The notes below the pieces were generated by a model. It was not told the origin of the DNA. It worked only from the letters and a program-made list of their open reading frames with translations, and did no database searches. From Sphingomonas taxi (GTDB taxonomy: Bacteria > Pseudomonadota > Alphaproteobacteria > Sphingomonadales > Sphingomonadaceae), in NCBI GenBank assembly GCA_003243195.1, contig QFQI01000002.1:248001-312000 (forward strand): a stretch of 64,000 bases of DNA. Reading direction: 5' to 3'. Within the stretch, counting starts at the first letter, position 1; every line of letters begins with the position of its first letter. Both the position numbers and the translations under genes were made by a program. Shown here in pieces: positions 18,726 through 27,578 of the stretch.

Positions 18726-19658
18726 TCAGGCCGACAGCAGCGCGTCGATGCGGTCCAGCACCGGATCGTCATGCGCGAACTTGCGCGCGAAATGCGCCTT
18801 CGATGCGCGGATCGCGCCCAGGTCCGCCTCCGTCAGCGTCTGCGGATGCGCCCCGCCGCCGTTCCACTGCGCATAACGGTGGTTGTCGCGCACCAGCGTC
18901 AGCCCCGGCTCGTTGCACAGCACGGTCTGGTAATAACATTCCTCGGGGATCGCGCGCATGCTCAGGTGCTTCTGCACGCGCAGATGCTGCGCGCTGGGCG
19001 TCAGCAGCAGCCGCGCGACGCGCGCGTTGGCGGTGATCCAATGGTCGCCGTAGAAGCACGGAAAGCGGCGCGCGAACGGTGAAAAGGGCGTCGCGAACGG
19101 CAGGTGCAGCGTGTAGCGGCCGGGCCGCACCCGCCGCCCGGCGTCGTTGAAGCGGACGATCGGAAACCACAGCTCCGCGCCCTCGTAATGGCTCCATTTC
19201 AACCGGCGGTTGCCGTCCGATTCGAACTGCCCCAGTTCGGGATTGCGCGGGCCGAACCGGTCGCGGGCGCTCTGCTCGGTGTCGCCGACCTGCCGGAAGT
19301 CGATCAGCGCGTCGGCCCTCAGTGCCGCCAGCTCCGCGCGCACCGACGCGCCGTTGCGGATCGGATAGTCGGCGCCGCTCAGCAGCACGAACCAGTCGGG
19401 GTCGGCATGGTCGTACAGCAGCCGCAGCGCCGCCAGCATCGCGCGCACCACCGACCATTTCGCCCAGCCGGTGCGGATGCTCGGCTGCACGAAGCGGACA
19501 TTGCCGGGAAAGGCATCCACATCCAGCGCGCACTGGCTGAAATCGTGATGGCAGGCGATCGGCGGATCGTCGTACAGGCGGTTCAACGTCTCCACCAGCC
19601 GCAGCAACTGGCGCGGCTCGCGGTGCGACAACAGCACGAAACCGATCGAGCAGGTCAT
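18726..19658 (-). CDS. GT14-type (core-2/I-branching family) glycosyltransferase
   Basis: 310 residues. The N-terminus (IGFVLLSHREPRQLLRLVETL) and WFVLLSGADYPIRNG match the core-2/I-branching beta-1,6-N-acetylglucosaminyltransferase family (GT14), as do GDHWITANARVARLLL and PEECYYQTVLCN. Bacterial members transfer sugars, often to surface polysaccharides, but the donor here is unknown. No signal or membrane segment is seen, so it is cytoplasmic. GGGAG lies 6 nt before the ATG at 19658. It heads the minus-strand run leading to the phosphatase. Confidence 0.75.
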   Translation of the reverse strand: MTCSIGFVLLSHREPRQLLRLVETLNRLYDDPPIACHHDFSQCALDVDAFPGNVRFVQPSIRTGWAKWSVVRAMLAALRLLYDHADPDWFVLLSGADYPIRNGASVRAELAALRADALIDFRQVGDTEQSARDRFGPRNPELGQFESDGNRRLKWSHYEGAELWFPIVRFNDAGRRVRPGRYTLHLPFATPFSPFARRFPCFYGDHWITANARVARLLLTPSAQHLRVQKHLSMRAIPEECYYQTVLCNEPGLTLVRDNHRYAQWNGGGAHPQTLTEADLGAIRASKAHFARKFAHDDPVLDRIDALLSA

Positions 19659-20329
19659 CGGGCGGCTCCCTCGAACACGGACGCGAAGCGGATCGCCGGC
19701 AGCGAATCACCCGCAGCGGGGCAGCGGAGCGGGTACGGCGGGGTGGCGGACGTGCGGATCACGGCGGCATGCATAGCCGCGATATCCTAAGCGCGCGCTA
19801 CCCCGCACGTCGACTCGCGTCGTTTCGGGACATCGCCGCCGCATGGCATACGGATTCGCGCATCGCCGCGCGCGGCGATGTCGGGCCGCTATCGCAGCGG
19901 CACCTGTCGCGCCTGCCTATGCGCCCTCCGACGCACCGATTATTGACGGGGAGCGCGCGGAACGGCGTCCGCCCGCTCTCCTCAGAAATACGCGCATTCC
20001 TGACGGACATTCAGACCGGACGGCGAGACCGGTGAGGGGCCGGCTGCCCGACATCCCCGCCGAGCCACCGCAACACGACTCGCCACATCCGCGAAAGCGC
20101 GGGATCGACGGGCCGCACCTGCCCGGCTTCGCCACCACCGTGCCGACCGTTCAGCGGGGCGGACCGCTCGGCAAGCGGAGCGGACGCGCGCGATGATGCG
20201 TAGATTCCCGAACGGCGGGCGATCGGAGCGATCGGCGCGGACACTGCGCCCGCCCGGCGGATGTAGCGTCCCGCCGTTCACCACAGCCTACCGAGCGCGT
20301 CCGCCGAAAGTATCCGAAGCACAGATACG
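19659..20329. other. Intergenic region without a convincing gene (about 670 bp)
   Basis: Between the GT14-like start and the terminator of the PEP-CTERM gene. Short open frames exist on both strands (for example 19769-20035 plus) but they are Arg/Pro/Ser-rich, lack a ribosome binding site and match no fold. No tRNA, CRISPR repeat or IS end was seen. It must contain the promoter of the GT14-like gene. An unrecognised small RNA cannot be excluded. Confidence 0.45.
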
Positions 20330-20364
20330 AAAACGGCGGCCCGTCCATCAGGACGAGCCGCCGT
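20330..20364 (-). terminator. Rho-independent terminator of the PEP-CTERM gene
   Basis: On the minus strand a GC-rich stem of about 14 bp (ACGGCGGC arm, one mismatch, then CGTCC) closes on a 4-nt loop and is followed by a short T run (GTTTTCG). It lies about 50 nt after the stop of the PEPxxWA-CTERM gene. Confidence 0.75.
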
Positions 20365-20415
20365 CTGCGATATCGTTGCACCGGCCGATGCGGGGCACCG
20401 GCCGGAGCGACGCGA

Positions 20416-20952
20416 TCAGATCGCCTGCGCGAAACGGACCGACGGACGGCGACGCATCGCATAGCCGACCACGCCGAAGCCCAGGATCATCAGCGCCCAG
20501 GTCGCCGGCTCGGGCACCGCCGAGCGGAACGCGATGTTGCCGGTGTAGGTGCTCGCGCCGGTCGTGCTGGGCGCCAGCGTGCCTTCCACGAGCAGCTTCT
20601 GCGGGTTCGTGCTGGACAGCTGCGTCGGGCCGGTGGCCGAGTAGATGATGCCGCCAGCCGACGGGCTGATGGTCAGCAGCGTGCCGTTCAGCGTCACCTT
20701 GGTGAGCGTCAGCAGCTTGTCGAAGCTGAGGCTGATGATGCTCGCACCGACGGTGCCCGTCGTGGGGACGGTGAACTCGTAATTATCGGAGAACGAGATC
20801 GTGCCCGACCCCGTGTTCGTCTTCGACGTCGTGAACGTGCCGGTGTAATAGCCCGGCACCGTCTCCGTGATCGGCACGTTGGTCGCCGCCGATGCCGGCG
20901 CCGCCATCACCACCGTACCCGCGATCAGAGCGGCTGCGAAAATCTTCTTCAT
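20416..20952 (-). CDS. PEPxxWA-CTERM sorting domain protein (exosortase substrate)
   Basis: 178 residues: a Sec signal (KKIFAAALIAGTVVMAAPASA), a Thr/Ser-rich beta-strand middle with no recognised enzyme domain, and a C-terminal sorting signal VPEPATWALMILGFGVVGYAMRRR. That is the PEPxxWA variant of the PEP-CTERM tripartite signal (motif, membrane span, Arg cluster). Such proteins are cut by an exosortase and carried to the cell surface or matrix. AAGGGG lies 8 nt before the ATG at 20952; a TTG two codons upstream is not needed. An exosortase V locus lies 12 kb away in this window. Lower-GC sequence lies just upstream of the gene. Confidence 0.92.
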   Translation of the reverse strand: MKKIFAAALIAGTVVMAAPASAATNVPITETVPGYYTGTFTTSKTNTGSGTISFSDNYEFTVPTTGTVGASIISLSFDKLLTLTKVTLNGTLLTISPSAGGIIYSATGPTQLSSTNPQKLLVEGTLAPSTTGASTYTGNIAFRSAVPEPATWALMILGFGVVGYAMRRRPSVRFAQAI

Positions 20953-21250
20953 GCCCAAATCCCCTTATGCCCATTGAAGACCGTCAAACCATCGCGACCC
21001 GCCACCGGCGGAGGCGTGCCCATCGTCGTGGCCACCGCTTACTCGCATCTATACACTTTAACGGGATTTAAACCATCACCAAAATGAAGCGGTTAGCCTT
21101 GTTTTGGAACAATCCCTGCAATCGACATCATTAACGCGGCTGCGAGACGGTGCCGCCTTGCGACGAACGCCATTATGGGCGGCTGGTTGCGCCGCACAAT
21201 CCGCATTTCCTTCCGATTTTGGGACACTTGCCAGCCTGTGGCACACAGAA

Positions 21251-21853
21251 TCAGCGCCTTCGCACGCCCCGATGCGGTGCAGAACCACGCTGACCATCGG
21301 TCAAGCGTCGCTGCCGGGCCACGCTTTCCGCAAACGCGCCGTAGATAACAGCGCAGATTCCACCCACTTCCAGCGTCCAGCCCAAGTGAAATCCAAGCTT
21401 ATTATGCCAGGCAGCAACGTCGACATGATAGAATGAGGCAGCACGCAACGTCGCGTAAGTATACACCAAGAACAGACCGACGATCGCGATTGCCTTGCTG
21501 CGTCGCAGCACACGCGCGTGCCGCCAAACAGCCAGCAGGACGGCGCAGCCCGCCGCCGACATCATCAAGATGAACACAGCCTGAAGCGTGCGACGCTGCC
21601 CATACCAGCCCTGCGCCCTCGCGAAGTGGCGCATGATCTGCGTAAAGGCGGTTTGCAGATCAAGCTGCTTGTTGATCCCCAGCAGCGCCATCAGCACGGC
21701 GACGCCGACCCAAAATGGGACAGGTGGTCGACGAATGCCATCGCCGCGCCACGCTGCCCGCGCCGCGGCCGCGGCACCGGCCAGATAGGCCAGCGTGGTG
21801 ATCCACCCGATCGCGGTCGGATCGCCGACATGCGGCGACCAGCCCGCGATCAT
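21251..21853 (-). CDS. Multi-pass inner membrane protein of unknown function in the EPS operon
   Basis: 200 residues with five or six hydrophobic segments. Recognisable but unassigned motifs are LLGINKQLDLQ, ARAQGWYGQRR and RAASFYHVD between membrane spans. No transporter, polymerase or flippase signature is seen. The ATG at 21853 overlaps the stop of the WecG-type gene (ATGA), so it is the last gene of the operon TPR lipoprotein - sugar-phosphate transferase - WecG - this gene. Its coupling argues for a role in exopolysaccharide or surface protein assembly, but the function is unknown. The 3' end and following 300 bp are less GC-rich than their surroundings. Confidence 0.75.
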   Translation of the reverse strand: MIAGWSPHVGDPTAIGWITTLAYLAGAAAAARAAWRGDGIRRPPVPFWVGVAVLMALLGINKQLDLQTAFTQIMRHFARAQGWYGQRRTLQAVFILMMSAAGCAVLLAVWRHARVLRRSKAIAIVGLFLVYTYATLRAASFYHVDVAAWHNKLGFHLGWTLEVGGICAVIYGAFAESVARQRRLTDGQRGSAPHRGVRRR

Positions 21854-22635
21854 GCCCCCGGCCCGCGCGCCCGGTGCCAGGCATGCGCCATCCGGAAGAT
21901 GCGCGGCCCGTCGACCAGATAGCGTCGCCACAGCCGCCTGGGTTGCGAGCCGAGTCGATGCGCCCATTCCATGCCGAGTCGCTGGATCCAGCGCGGCGCG
22001 CGGCGCTGCCGTCCGACGATGAAGTCCAGCGAGGCGCCGATGCACAGCGCGCAGCCGGTCGCGCCGCGCGCGTCGCGGGCGATTCGCGCCGCCAGCACCT
22101 CCTGCTGCGGCGATCCGACCGCGATCAGCAGGAAGCGCGCCGCCGAGTCGCGCCCGAACGCCACCGCCGCCGCCATCGCGGCGGGATCGCGCAACAGCCC
22201 CATCGGCGGCATGTGCTGCACCACGTCCAGCGCCGGGAACCGCGCCCGCAACGTCGTGCCCAGATCCGCGTCGCCGCCGATGACCGCGATCCGGTCCCCC
22301 GGGCGCACCACCTGGTCGAACAGCCGCACGGTCAGGTCGCTGCCCGGCGCGAGCGGCAGCGTCACGCCATAGAAGCGCGCCAGCCGCGCCAGGATGCGGC
22401 TGTCGCACAGCACCAGCGTCGCCCCGGCATAGCCCTCCCACAGCTCGCGCCCGACCGGATCGCCGCGCCCCAGCGCGTCCAGCCGCACCAGATGATCGAC
22501 ATTGGGCGTCACGACATAGGTGAACGGATCGCCGGGCGCGACCCGTTCGAGCCAGCGCGCCGCGGCGGCGGTATCGAGCGGATCGAACCCGATCCCCAGG
22601 AACGACCGGCGCGCCGCGACCGGATCAGTAGGCAT
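21850..22635 (-). CDS. WecG/TagA/CpsF family glycosyltransferase (GT26)
   Basis: 261 residues. Family features are TYVVTPNVDHLVRL at the N-terminus, LVLCDSRILARLARFYG (usually the D-S motif), RIAVIGGDADL, LLIAVGSPQQEVLAARI and GASLDFIVGRQRRAPRWIQRLGMEWAHRL. GT26 enzymes add the second sugar to an undecaprenyl-pyrophosphate-linked first sugar on the cytoplasmic face. This fits directly downstream of a polyprenyl-phosphate sugar transferase, with which its start overlaps by 11 bp. The sugar donor (for example UDP-ManNAc or UDP-GlcA) is unknown. Confidence 0.92.
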   Translation of the reverse strand: MPTDPVAARRSFLGIGFDPLDTAAAARWLERVAPGDPFTYVVTPNVDHLVRLDALGRGDPVGRELWEGYAGATLVLCDSRILARLARFYGVTLPLAPGSDLTVRLFDQVVRPGDRIAVIGGDADLGTTLRARFPALDVVQHMPPMGLLRDPAAMAAAVAFGRDSAARFLLIAVGSPQQEVLAARIARDARGATGCALCIGASLDFIVGRQRRAPRWIQRLGMEWAHRLGSQPRRLWRRYLVDGPRIFRMAHAWHRARGPGA

Positions 22636-24091
22636 TCTTGTCGAACAGCAGATTGACCAGCGTCTCCATCATGATCCGCAGGTCCAGCGTCAGCGACCAA
22701 TTGTCGATATAGTAACGATCCAGCTCGACGCGGCGCTTGGCGCGCTCGATCGTCTGGATCTCGCCACGCAGGCCGCGCACCTGCGCCAGCCCGGTGATCC
22801 CCGGCTTGACGCGGTGCCGCCCGGCATAGCCCTTCACCGCGTCGAAATAATAATGGTCGCCGACCTTCATGTGGGTCGCATGCGGGCGCGGGCCGACGAT
22901 CGACATCTCGCCGCGCAGCACGTTCCACAATTGCGGCAGCTCGTCGATGCTCAGCTTGCGGATCAACCGGCCGACCGGGGTGATGCGCGGATCCCCCCTG
23001 GTGGTGCGCGCCGCGCCGGACACGTCCTGGCGGTCGACATACATCGACCGGAATTTCCACACCAGGATCTCGCGGTTGTTGAAGCCGAAGCGCGGCTGCT
23101 TGAAGATCACCGGCCCGCGACTGGTCAGCTTGATCGCCAGCGCGGTGACCAGCAGCAGCGGCATCAGGAAGACGAGCGCGACCGTCGCGACCACGAAATC
23201 CTCGACGTCCTTCACGATCGTGTTGCCGTCGCGCATCTGGCGCTGCCACAGCGTGAGCACCGGGATCGAGCCGACGAAGTTGACCCGGTAATCCGGCGCC
23301 AGCGTGATCGCCTCGCGCGGGATCAGCGAAATGTCGATCGCCACCTCGCTCAGCTTCTCGATGATGAGGTCCATGCGCTCGCGCGTCAGGTCGGACAGCG
23401 CGATCAGCACCTGGTCGACCTCGCCGTCGCGCGCCATCGCCAGCAGTTCCGGGAAGCCGCCGATGAACGGCAGATCGCCCACCATGCCGGCGTCGGCGCG
23501 GCGGCTGTAGTCGTCGGCCACGCCAACCAGCAGCAATTGCGGCAGCGCCTGCAGGTCGAGCATCCGGCAGGTGCGCGCGACCGTGTCCTTGTCGGCGCCG
23601 TAGATCACCACGCGCTGGCGGATGCGCCCCGAATCGGCCAGCCGCCGCAGCGTGGCGCGCAACACGAAGCGACTGACGAACAGCAACCCGGTCGTGGCCG
23701 CGACATAGACCAGTGTCAGCCCGCGCGAGAATTCGTCGACCAGCCCGAATTGCCAGACGATCGCACTGCTCAGCAGCGCGGCGATCACATAGTCGAACGT
23801 CACCCCCGTATCGCCGGATTGCAGCACCGCGACGGACTGGCCATACACCCCGCGCGACTGGCGGATCAGGAAGAAGGCCACGCCGGCGATGAACGCGGCG
23901 GCGGTATGCACCCCGGGGACCACGACCAGCCCGACCGTCAACGAATAGCTCAACACCGCCACGGGAACGGCGACGAGCAGGCAGAGAAGATCGACGACGA
24001 ACACCAGCGACGGGATCACGTTCGACGTGAACCGTCGCCCCTGCGCCGTTCGGGACATCGTGGCCACTATATCCGCCTCGCTCCGGCGCAC
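22625..24091 (-). CDS. Undecaprenyl-phosphate sugar phosphotransferase (GumD/WbaP-type polyprenyl glycosylphosphotransferase)
   Basis: 488 residues. Four or five N-terminal membrane spans, a CoA-binding-like Rossmann segment (RVVIYGADKDTVARTCRML), then a fifth span and the C-terminal bacterial sugar transferase domain: KFRSMYVDRQD, RKLSIDELPQLWNVLRGEMSIVGPRP and KPGITGLAQVRG. It loads the first sugar-1-phosphate (commonly glucose in sphingomonads) on undecaprenyl phosphate to start repeat-unit assembly. GTG at 24091 has AGGGGG 7 nt upstream; an ATG at 24058 is an alternative. It is 34 nt downstream of the TPR lipoprotein gene. Confidence 0.93.
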   Translation of the reverse strand: MRRSEADIVATMSRTAQGRRFTSNVIPSLVFVVDLLCLLVAVPVAVLSYSLTVGLVVVPGVHTAAAFIAGVAFFLIRQSRGVYGQSVAVLQSGDTGVTFDYVIAALLSSAIVWQFGLVDEFSRGLTLVYVAATTGLLFVSRFVLRATLRRLADSGRIRQRVVIYGADKDTVARTCRMLDLQALPQLLLVGVADDYSRRADAGMVGDLPFIGGFPELLAMARDGEVDQVLIALSDLTRERMDLIIEKLSEVAIDISLIPREAITLAPDYRVNFVGSIPVLTLWQRQMRDGNTIVKDVEDFVVATVALVFLMPLLLVTALAIKLTSRGPVIFKQPRFGFNNREILVWKFRSMYVDRQDVSGAARTTRGDPRITPVGRLIRKLSIDELPQLWNVLRGEMSIVGPRPHATHMKVGDHYYFDAVKGYAGRHRVKPGITGLAQVRGLRGEIQTIERAKRRVELDRYYIDNWSLTLDLRIMMETLVNLLFDKNAY

Positions 24092-24125
24092 CGGCCGGCC
24101 CCCTGCTTCACCCCGGTGTCGCGAA

Positions 24126-25583
24126 TCACCATTGTGCCCGCGCTACACGCTGTTGCTCAACAAATTCCCTATCCACCTCCGCGATCTCGTCCGCCCGCCC
24201 GGTGTCGCGCAGATATTGCCGGAGGCCCGCGAACAACAGCGGGTCGGCGCCGCGAAGATCCTCGATCCCCGCGCGATAGGTGTTTTCCGCGAGCTGCGGC
24301 TGTCCCGCGAGGCGGTAGGCCCGTGCCAGCCGCACGCGATCGTCGGCGGCGCGCGGCTTGCTGGCGACCAGCCGCTGCGCATCGAATACAGCCTGCCGGC
24401 CGCGCCCGGTGCGCAGGTACAGATCGGTGCGCGCGCGCAGCGCCATGATGTTGCCCGGGTCGAACGCCAGCACCGCGTCGAGCAGCTTCAGCGCCGCGTC
24501 GTTGCGCCCCTGAAGCGCCTGCGCCTGCGCCAGCAGCGCCAGCGGCGCGGCGTTGGCGGCGGTGACCGGCAACTTCACCAGCGGCGCGACCAGCGCCTCC
24601 GCTTCCGCGGGCACACCGGCCAGCATCAGGAAATAGGCGTAGCGCATGCGATCCGCCGGGGCGACATGCGCGGCGAGCGCGCGCACCTCCGCCAGCGCGG
24701 CCGCGCGCGGTTCGTAACGCAGCCACAGCGCCAGGATGTCGATCAGCAGCCCGCCGTGATCGCCGTCGCGCACCATCCGCGCGGTCAGCTCATGCGCCGC
24801 GGGCCGCTCGCCCAGCGCATAAAGCGTCCGCGCGTAACGGACCTTCAGCGCGGCGTCCTTCGGGTGGAGCGCGAGCTGATGCGCCTGCGCGGCCTTCTGC
24901 CCCGTCAGGTCGCCGAATCGCCCGGACAGGTCGCCTAGCGCCTCCAGCGCGGCCTGGTCGCCCGGATGATCCGCGACATAGCGTTTCATCAGCGCGATCG
25001 CCTCGCCGGCCTTGTCGGTGCCGGCCAGCGCGCGCGCCTTCAGGATGGTGGCGTTCATGTCGCCCGGGCGCACCGCCAGCACGCTCGTCGCGCGCTGCAA
25101 GGCGTCATCATAACTGCGGTCGCGCAGCGCCACATAGCCCAGCGTGGTCTGCGGCGAGGGATCGGACGGCTGCAACAGCAGCACCTGCTGCGCATAGCGG
25201 CGCGCTTCCTCGGCATGGCCGCCCATCACCGCCAGATCGGCCAGCGCCTGCAACACGCGGGGGTTGGAACGGTCGAGCTCGTTGGCGCGCAGATAGGCGT
25301 TATACGCTCCGGAATAATCGCCCAGCGTCAACTGCACCGAGCCCAGTGCCGTCCAATAGTCCGGGTTCGAATCCTGGTACGCCACCGCGCGCTGGATCGC
25401 GATTCGCGCGCTCCACGGGTCGTTCGCGGCCATCGCCGCCTCGTACATGCCCGCGAACTTGGCGGCGCGCTGTTCCGGGGCGCGGCACCCCGCCAGCAGC
25501 GCCAGCGTCACCGCAAAGGCAACCGACGCGCCGATTTCCCGCCGTTTCGCCTGTTTGAACCATATCCGCACAAGACTGCCCAT
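24126..25583 (-). CDS. TPR-repeat lipoprotein of the EPS/exosortase locus
   Basis: 485 residues. A lipoprotein signal ends in LALLAGC (Cys33), then tetratricopeptide repeats fill most of the length (NPDYWTALGSVQLTLGDYSGAYNAYLRA; PSPQTTLGYVALRDRSYDDALQRA; GRNDAALKLLDAVLAFDPGN as examples of separate repeats). TPR lipoproteins such as PrsT or AlgK are found in exopolysaccharide and PEP-CTERM loci, where they scaffold envelope complexes. It is the first gene of the minus operon and is divergent from the Wza-like gene across 154 bp. The ATG at 25583 is used in place of a TTG three codons earlier. Confidence 0.85.
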   Translation of the reverse strand: MGSLVRIWFKQAKRREIGASVAFAVTLALLAGCRAPEQRAAKFAGMYEAAMAANDPWSARIAIQRAVAYQDSNPDYWTALGSVQLTLGDYSGAYNAYLRANELDRSNPRVLQALADLAVMGGHAEEARRYAQQVLLLQPSDPSPQTTLGYVALRDRSYDDALQRATSVLAVRPGDMNATILKARALAGTDKAGEAIALMKRYVADHPGDQAALEALGDLSGRFGDLTGQKAAQAHQLALHPKDAALKVRYARTLYALGERPAAHELTARMVRDGDHGGLLIDILALWLRYEPRAAALAEVRALAAHVAPADRMRYAYFLMLAGVPAEAEALVAPLVKLPVTAANAAPLALLAQAQALQGRNDAALKLLDAVLAFDPGNIMALRARTDLYLRTGRGRQAVFDAQRLVASKPRAADDRVRLARAYRLAGQPQLAENTYRAGIEDLRGADPLLFAGLRQYLRDTGRADEIAEVDREFVEQQRVARAQW

Positions 25584-25737
25584 CCCCAACAATCTCGTAC
25601 GTACTTCATAAGGAAAATGCTGTAAGGCACCTGACGATCAAACCGTTACCCGATAAGGGCAAGGGTGGCAAATTGTGGAACGGTGTCCGCGCAAAGAGCC
25701 CGTAATGCTCTGGCGTGACAATGCGTTGGGGGAAGGA

Positions 25738-26364
25738 ATGACGATCAAGCTCATCTGCGGCGTGGCCCTGCTGTTCGCGCCGGCGGCATCCGCGTCGGCG
25801 CAGCAAGCCGCCGCCACCGCGCCGGCCGCGACCGACGCGACCCCGGCGCGCGCGACGACGCTGGGCGCCTACCGGATCAATCCGGGCGACGAACTGGACA
25901 TATTCGTGTGGGGTGAGGAGCGGCTGCAGCGCTCGGTGCGCGTGCTGCCGGACGGCACCTTCTCCTTCCCGCTGGTCGGCAAGGTCGATGCGCTCAACGC
26001 GCTGCCCGCCGAGATCGAGGCGCGCATCACCAAGGGGCTGGAGACGCAGTATCGCACCGCCGTGCCGCAGGTCACGGTATCGGTGAAGACGCCCGCCGGG
26101 CTGCAATTCTCGGTGCTGGGCAAGGTGCGCAGCCCCGGATCGTTCAACCCCGGCCGCTATGTCAACGTGCTGGAGGCGCTGAGTCTCGCCGGCGGACCGA
26201 GCGAGTTCGCACAGCTCGGCAACGTGGTCATCATCCGCAAGACGCCGACCGGCAGCCAGGCGATCCGCGTGCGGCTGACCGACCTGATGAAGGGCTCGGT
26301 GGGCGACATGTCGTCCGAAACCCTGCCGCTGGTACGCGGCGGCGACACGGTCATCGTTCCGTGA
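25738..26364 (+). CDS. Polysaccharide biosynthesis/export protein (Wza/GumB-like)
   Basis: 208 residues. Signal peptide cleaved near ASASA-QQ (about residue 21), then a Poly_export domain beginning YRINPGDELDIFVWGEE, with VLPDGTFSFPLVGKVDA, and an SLBB-like part (GKVRSPGSFNPGRYVNVLEALSLAGG). It forms part of the outer-membrane or periplasmic export channel. No lipobox Cys is present, unlike Wza. GGAAGGA precedes the ATG at 25738; an upstream in-frame ATG gives an implausible leader. It heads the plus-strand export operon and overlaps the next gene by GTGA. Confidence 0.92.
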   Translation: MTIKLICGVALLFAPAASASAQQAAATAPAATDATPARATTLGAYRINPGDELDIFVWGEERLQRSVRVLPDGTFSFPLVGKVDALNALPAEIEARITKGLETQYRTAVPQVTVSVKTPAGLQFSVLGKVRSPGSFNPGRYVNVLEALSLAGGPSEFAQLGNVVIIRKTPTGSQAIRVRLTDLMKGSVGDMSSETLPLVRGGDTVIVP

Positions 26365-27578
26365 GCGCGGCGATGCAGGGGCTGCGCACGCCCGTAGCGT
26401 TGCTGCTGTGCGCCGCGGTCGCCACGCTGCCGTGCGCGCAGGCGGCGGCGCAGACCACGAGCGTCGTGGTCGACGTGCAGGCCGGGGTCAATTATTCCAC
26501 CAATCCGTTCCTGGTGCGCGATGGCGATACCGGATCGGCCAGTACCGACCTGTCGGTCCGGCCGCAGCTTCTCTACCGCGACGAGCTGAACGAGGCGGCG
26601 CTGGTCGCGCAATATCGCCGCTCCGACTATTTCACCCGCTACGATGCGGCGGAAGGATATGGCGCCGAAGCGCATGGGCGGCGACAGATCAGCCCGACGG
26701 TCAACGGCCACGCCGACCTGATCTACGACAGCTCGATCATCGGCCAGGGCGGCTTCGGGCTGGTCGGCGTCGTCGATCCGACGCCGCCGCCGGACCTCGT
26801 CACACCCGACATCTCACTGCTCGGACTGCGCCAGCGGCAGCAGAGCTATGTCGCCGCGCTGGGCGGCGACTGGCGCATGTCGGCGCGCGACACGCTGAAC
26901 GGCGACGTGCGCGTCAGCCGCATCGACTACGGCGGCGGCTCGGGCGGATTGCTCACCTCCTCGCGCACGACGGCGACGATGCTGGGCTACAGCCGCACGC
27001 TGTCGGAGCGGACCAGCATCGGCCTGCAAGGCTCCGGTTCGTGGACCGAGTTCGGCCGGCGCGGCAATTCCGGCGCCTTCTATCAGCCGCAGGCGACGCT
27101 GAGCCACCAGCTCAGCGACCGGGTTCGCATGTCGCTGGCGGCGGGTGCGGTGTTCATCTCCTCCACCACCCCGACCGGCACCACCAAGGTAACCGGCCTG
27201 TCGGGCAGCTTCACCGCGTGCCAGACGAACGAGCGCGCCTCCGGCTGCCTGCGCGCGTCCAGCGACGCGCAGGCGACCGGGCTGGGCGACATCTCGCGGC
27301 GCTACAGCGCGTCGGCGGACTATTCCTATCGCCTGCGCGAAAATGACGTGGTGCGCGCCACCGTCGATTACTCGCGCATCCGCGAGACGTCGAACCTGCC
27401 GCAACTGTCGAGCGTCGCCTATCTCAGCGCCATCGGCAGCTACGAGCGCAGCCTGTCGCGGCGGGTGTTCGCGGGCGTGTCGGGCGGTTATCGCCAGGCG
27501 ACCGGCGGCGGATTGGGACGGCCCTCCGACCTCAACTTCAAATTTTTCGTGCGAACCAGATTGGGCGACCTGCGGTGA
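26361..27578 (+). CDS. Outer membrane beta-barrel protein of the EPS export operon
   Basis: 405 residues: GTG start overlapping the preceding stop, a Sec signal ending near AQAAAQ, then alternating amphipathic beta strands throughout (SVVVDVQAGVNYSTNPFL; EAALVAQYRRSDYFTRY; RVRMSLAAGAVFISS). NYSTNPFL-type motifs occur in outer-membrane proteins of sphingan and PEP-CTERM exopolysaccharide clusters. It likely forms or gates the outer-membrane exit of the polymer, since the Wza-like partner lacks a lipid anchor; this role is inference. It overlaps the Wzz-type gene by GTGA, so all four operon genes are translationally coupled. Confidence 0.82.
   Translation: MSAAMQGLRTPVALLLCAAVATLPCAQAAAQTTSVVVDVQAGVNYSTNPFLVRDGDTGSASTDLSVRPQLLYRDELNEAALVAQYRRSDYFTRYDAAEGYGAEAHGRRQISPTVNGHADLIYDSSIIGQGGFGLVGVVDPTPPPDLVTPDISLLGLRQRQQSYVAALGGDWRMSARDTLNGDVRVSRIDYGGGSGGLLTSSRTTATMLGYSRTLSERTSIGLQGSGSWTEFGRRGNSGAFYQPQATLSHQLSDRVRMSLAAGAVFISSTTPTGTTKVTGLSGSFTACQTNERASGCLRASSDAQATGLGDISRRYSASADYSYRLRENDVVRATVDYSRIRETSNLPQLSSVAYLSAIGSYERSLSRRVFAGVSGGYRQATGGGLGRPSDLNFKFFVRTRLGDLR

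Noticed and set aside
19769..20035. 88-residue plus-strand frame in the gap before the PEP-CTERM gene
   Set aside because: No ribosome binding site, no recognisable domain, Arg-rich composition typical of random GC-rich sequence.
21210..21240. Sigma-54 promoter for the PEP-CTERM gene
   Set aside because: A TGGCA element is present on the minus strand, but the TTGC partner at correct spacing is missing.
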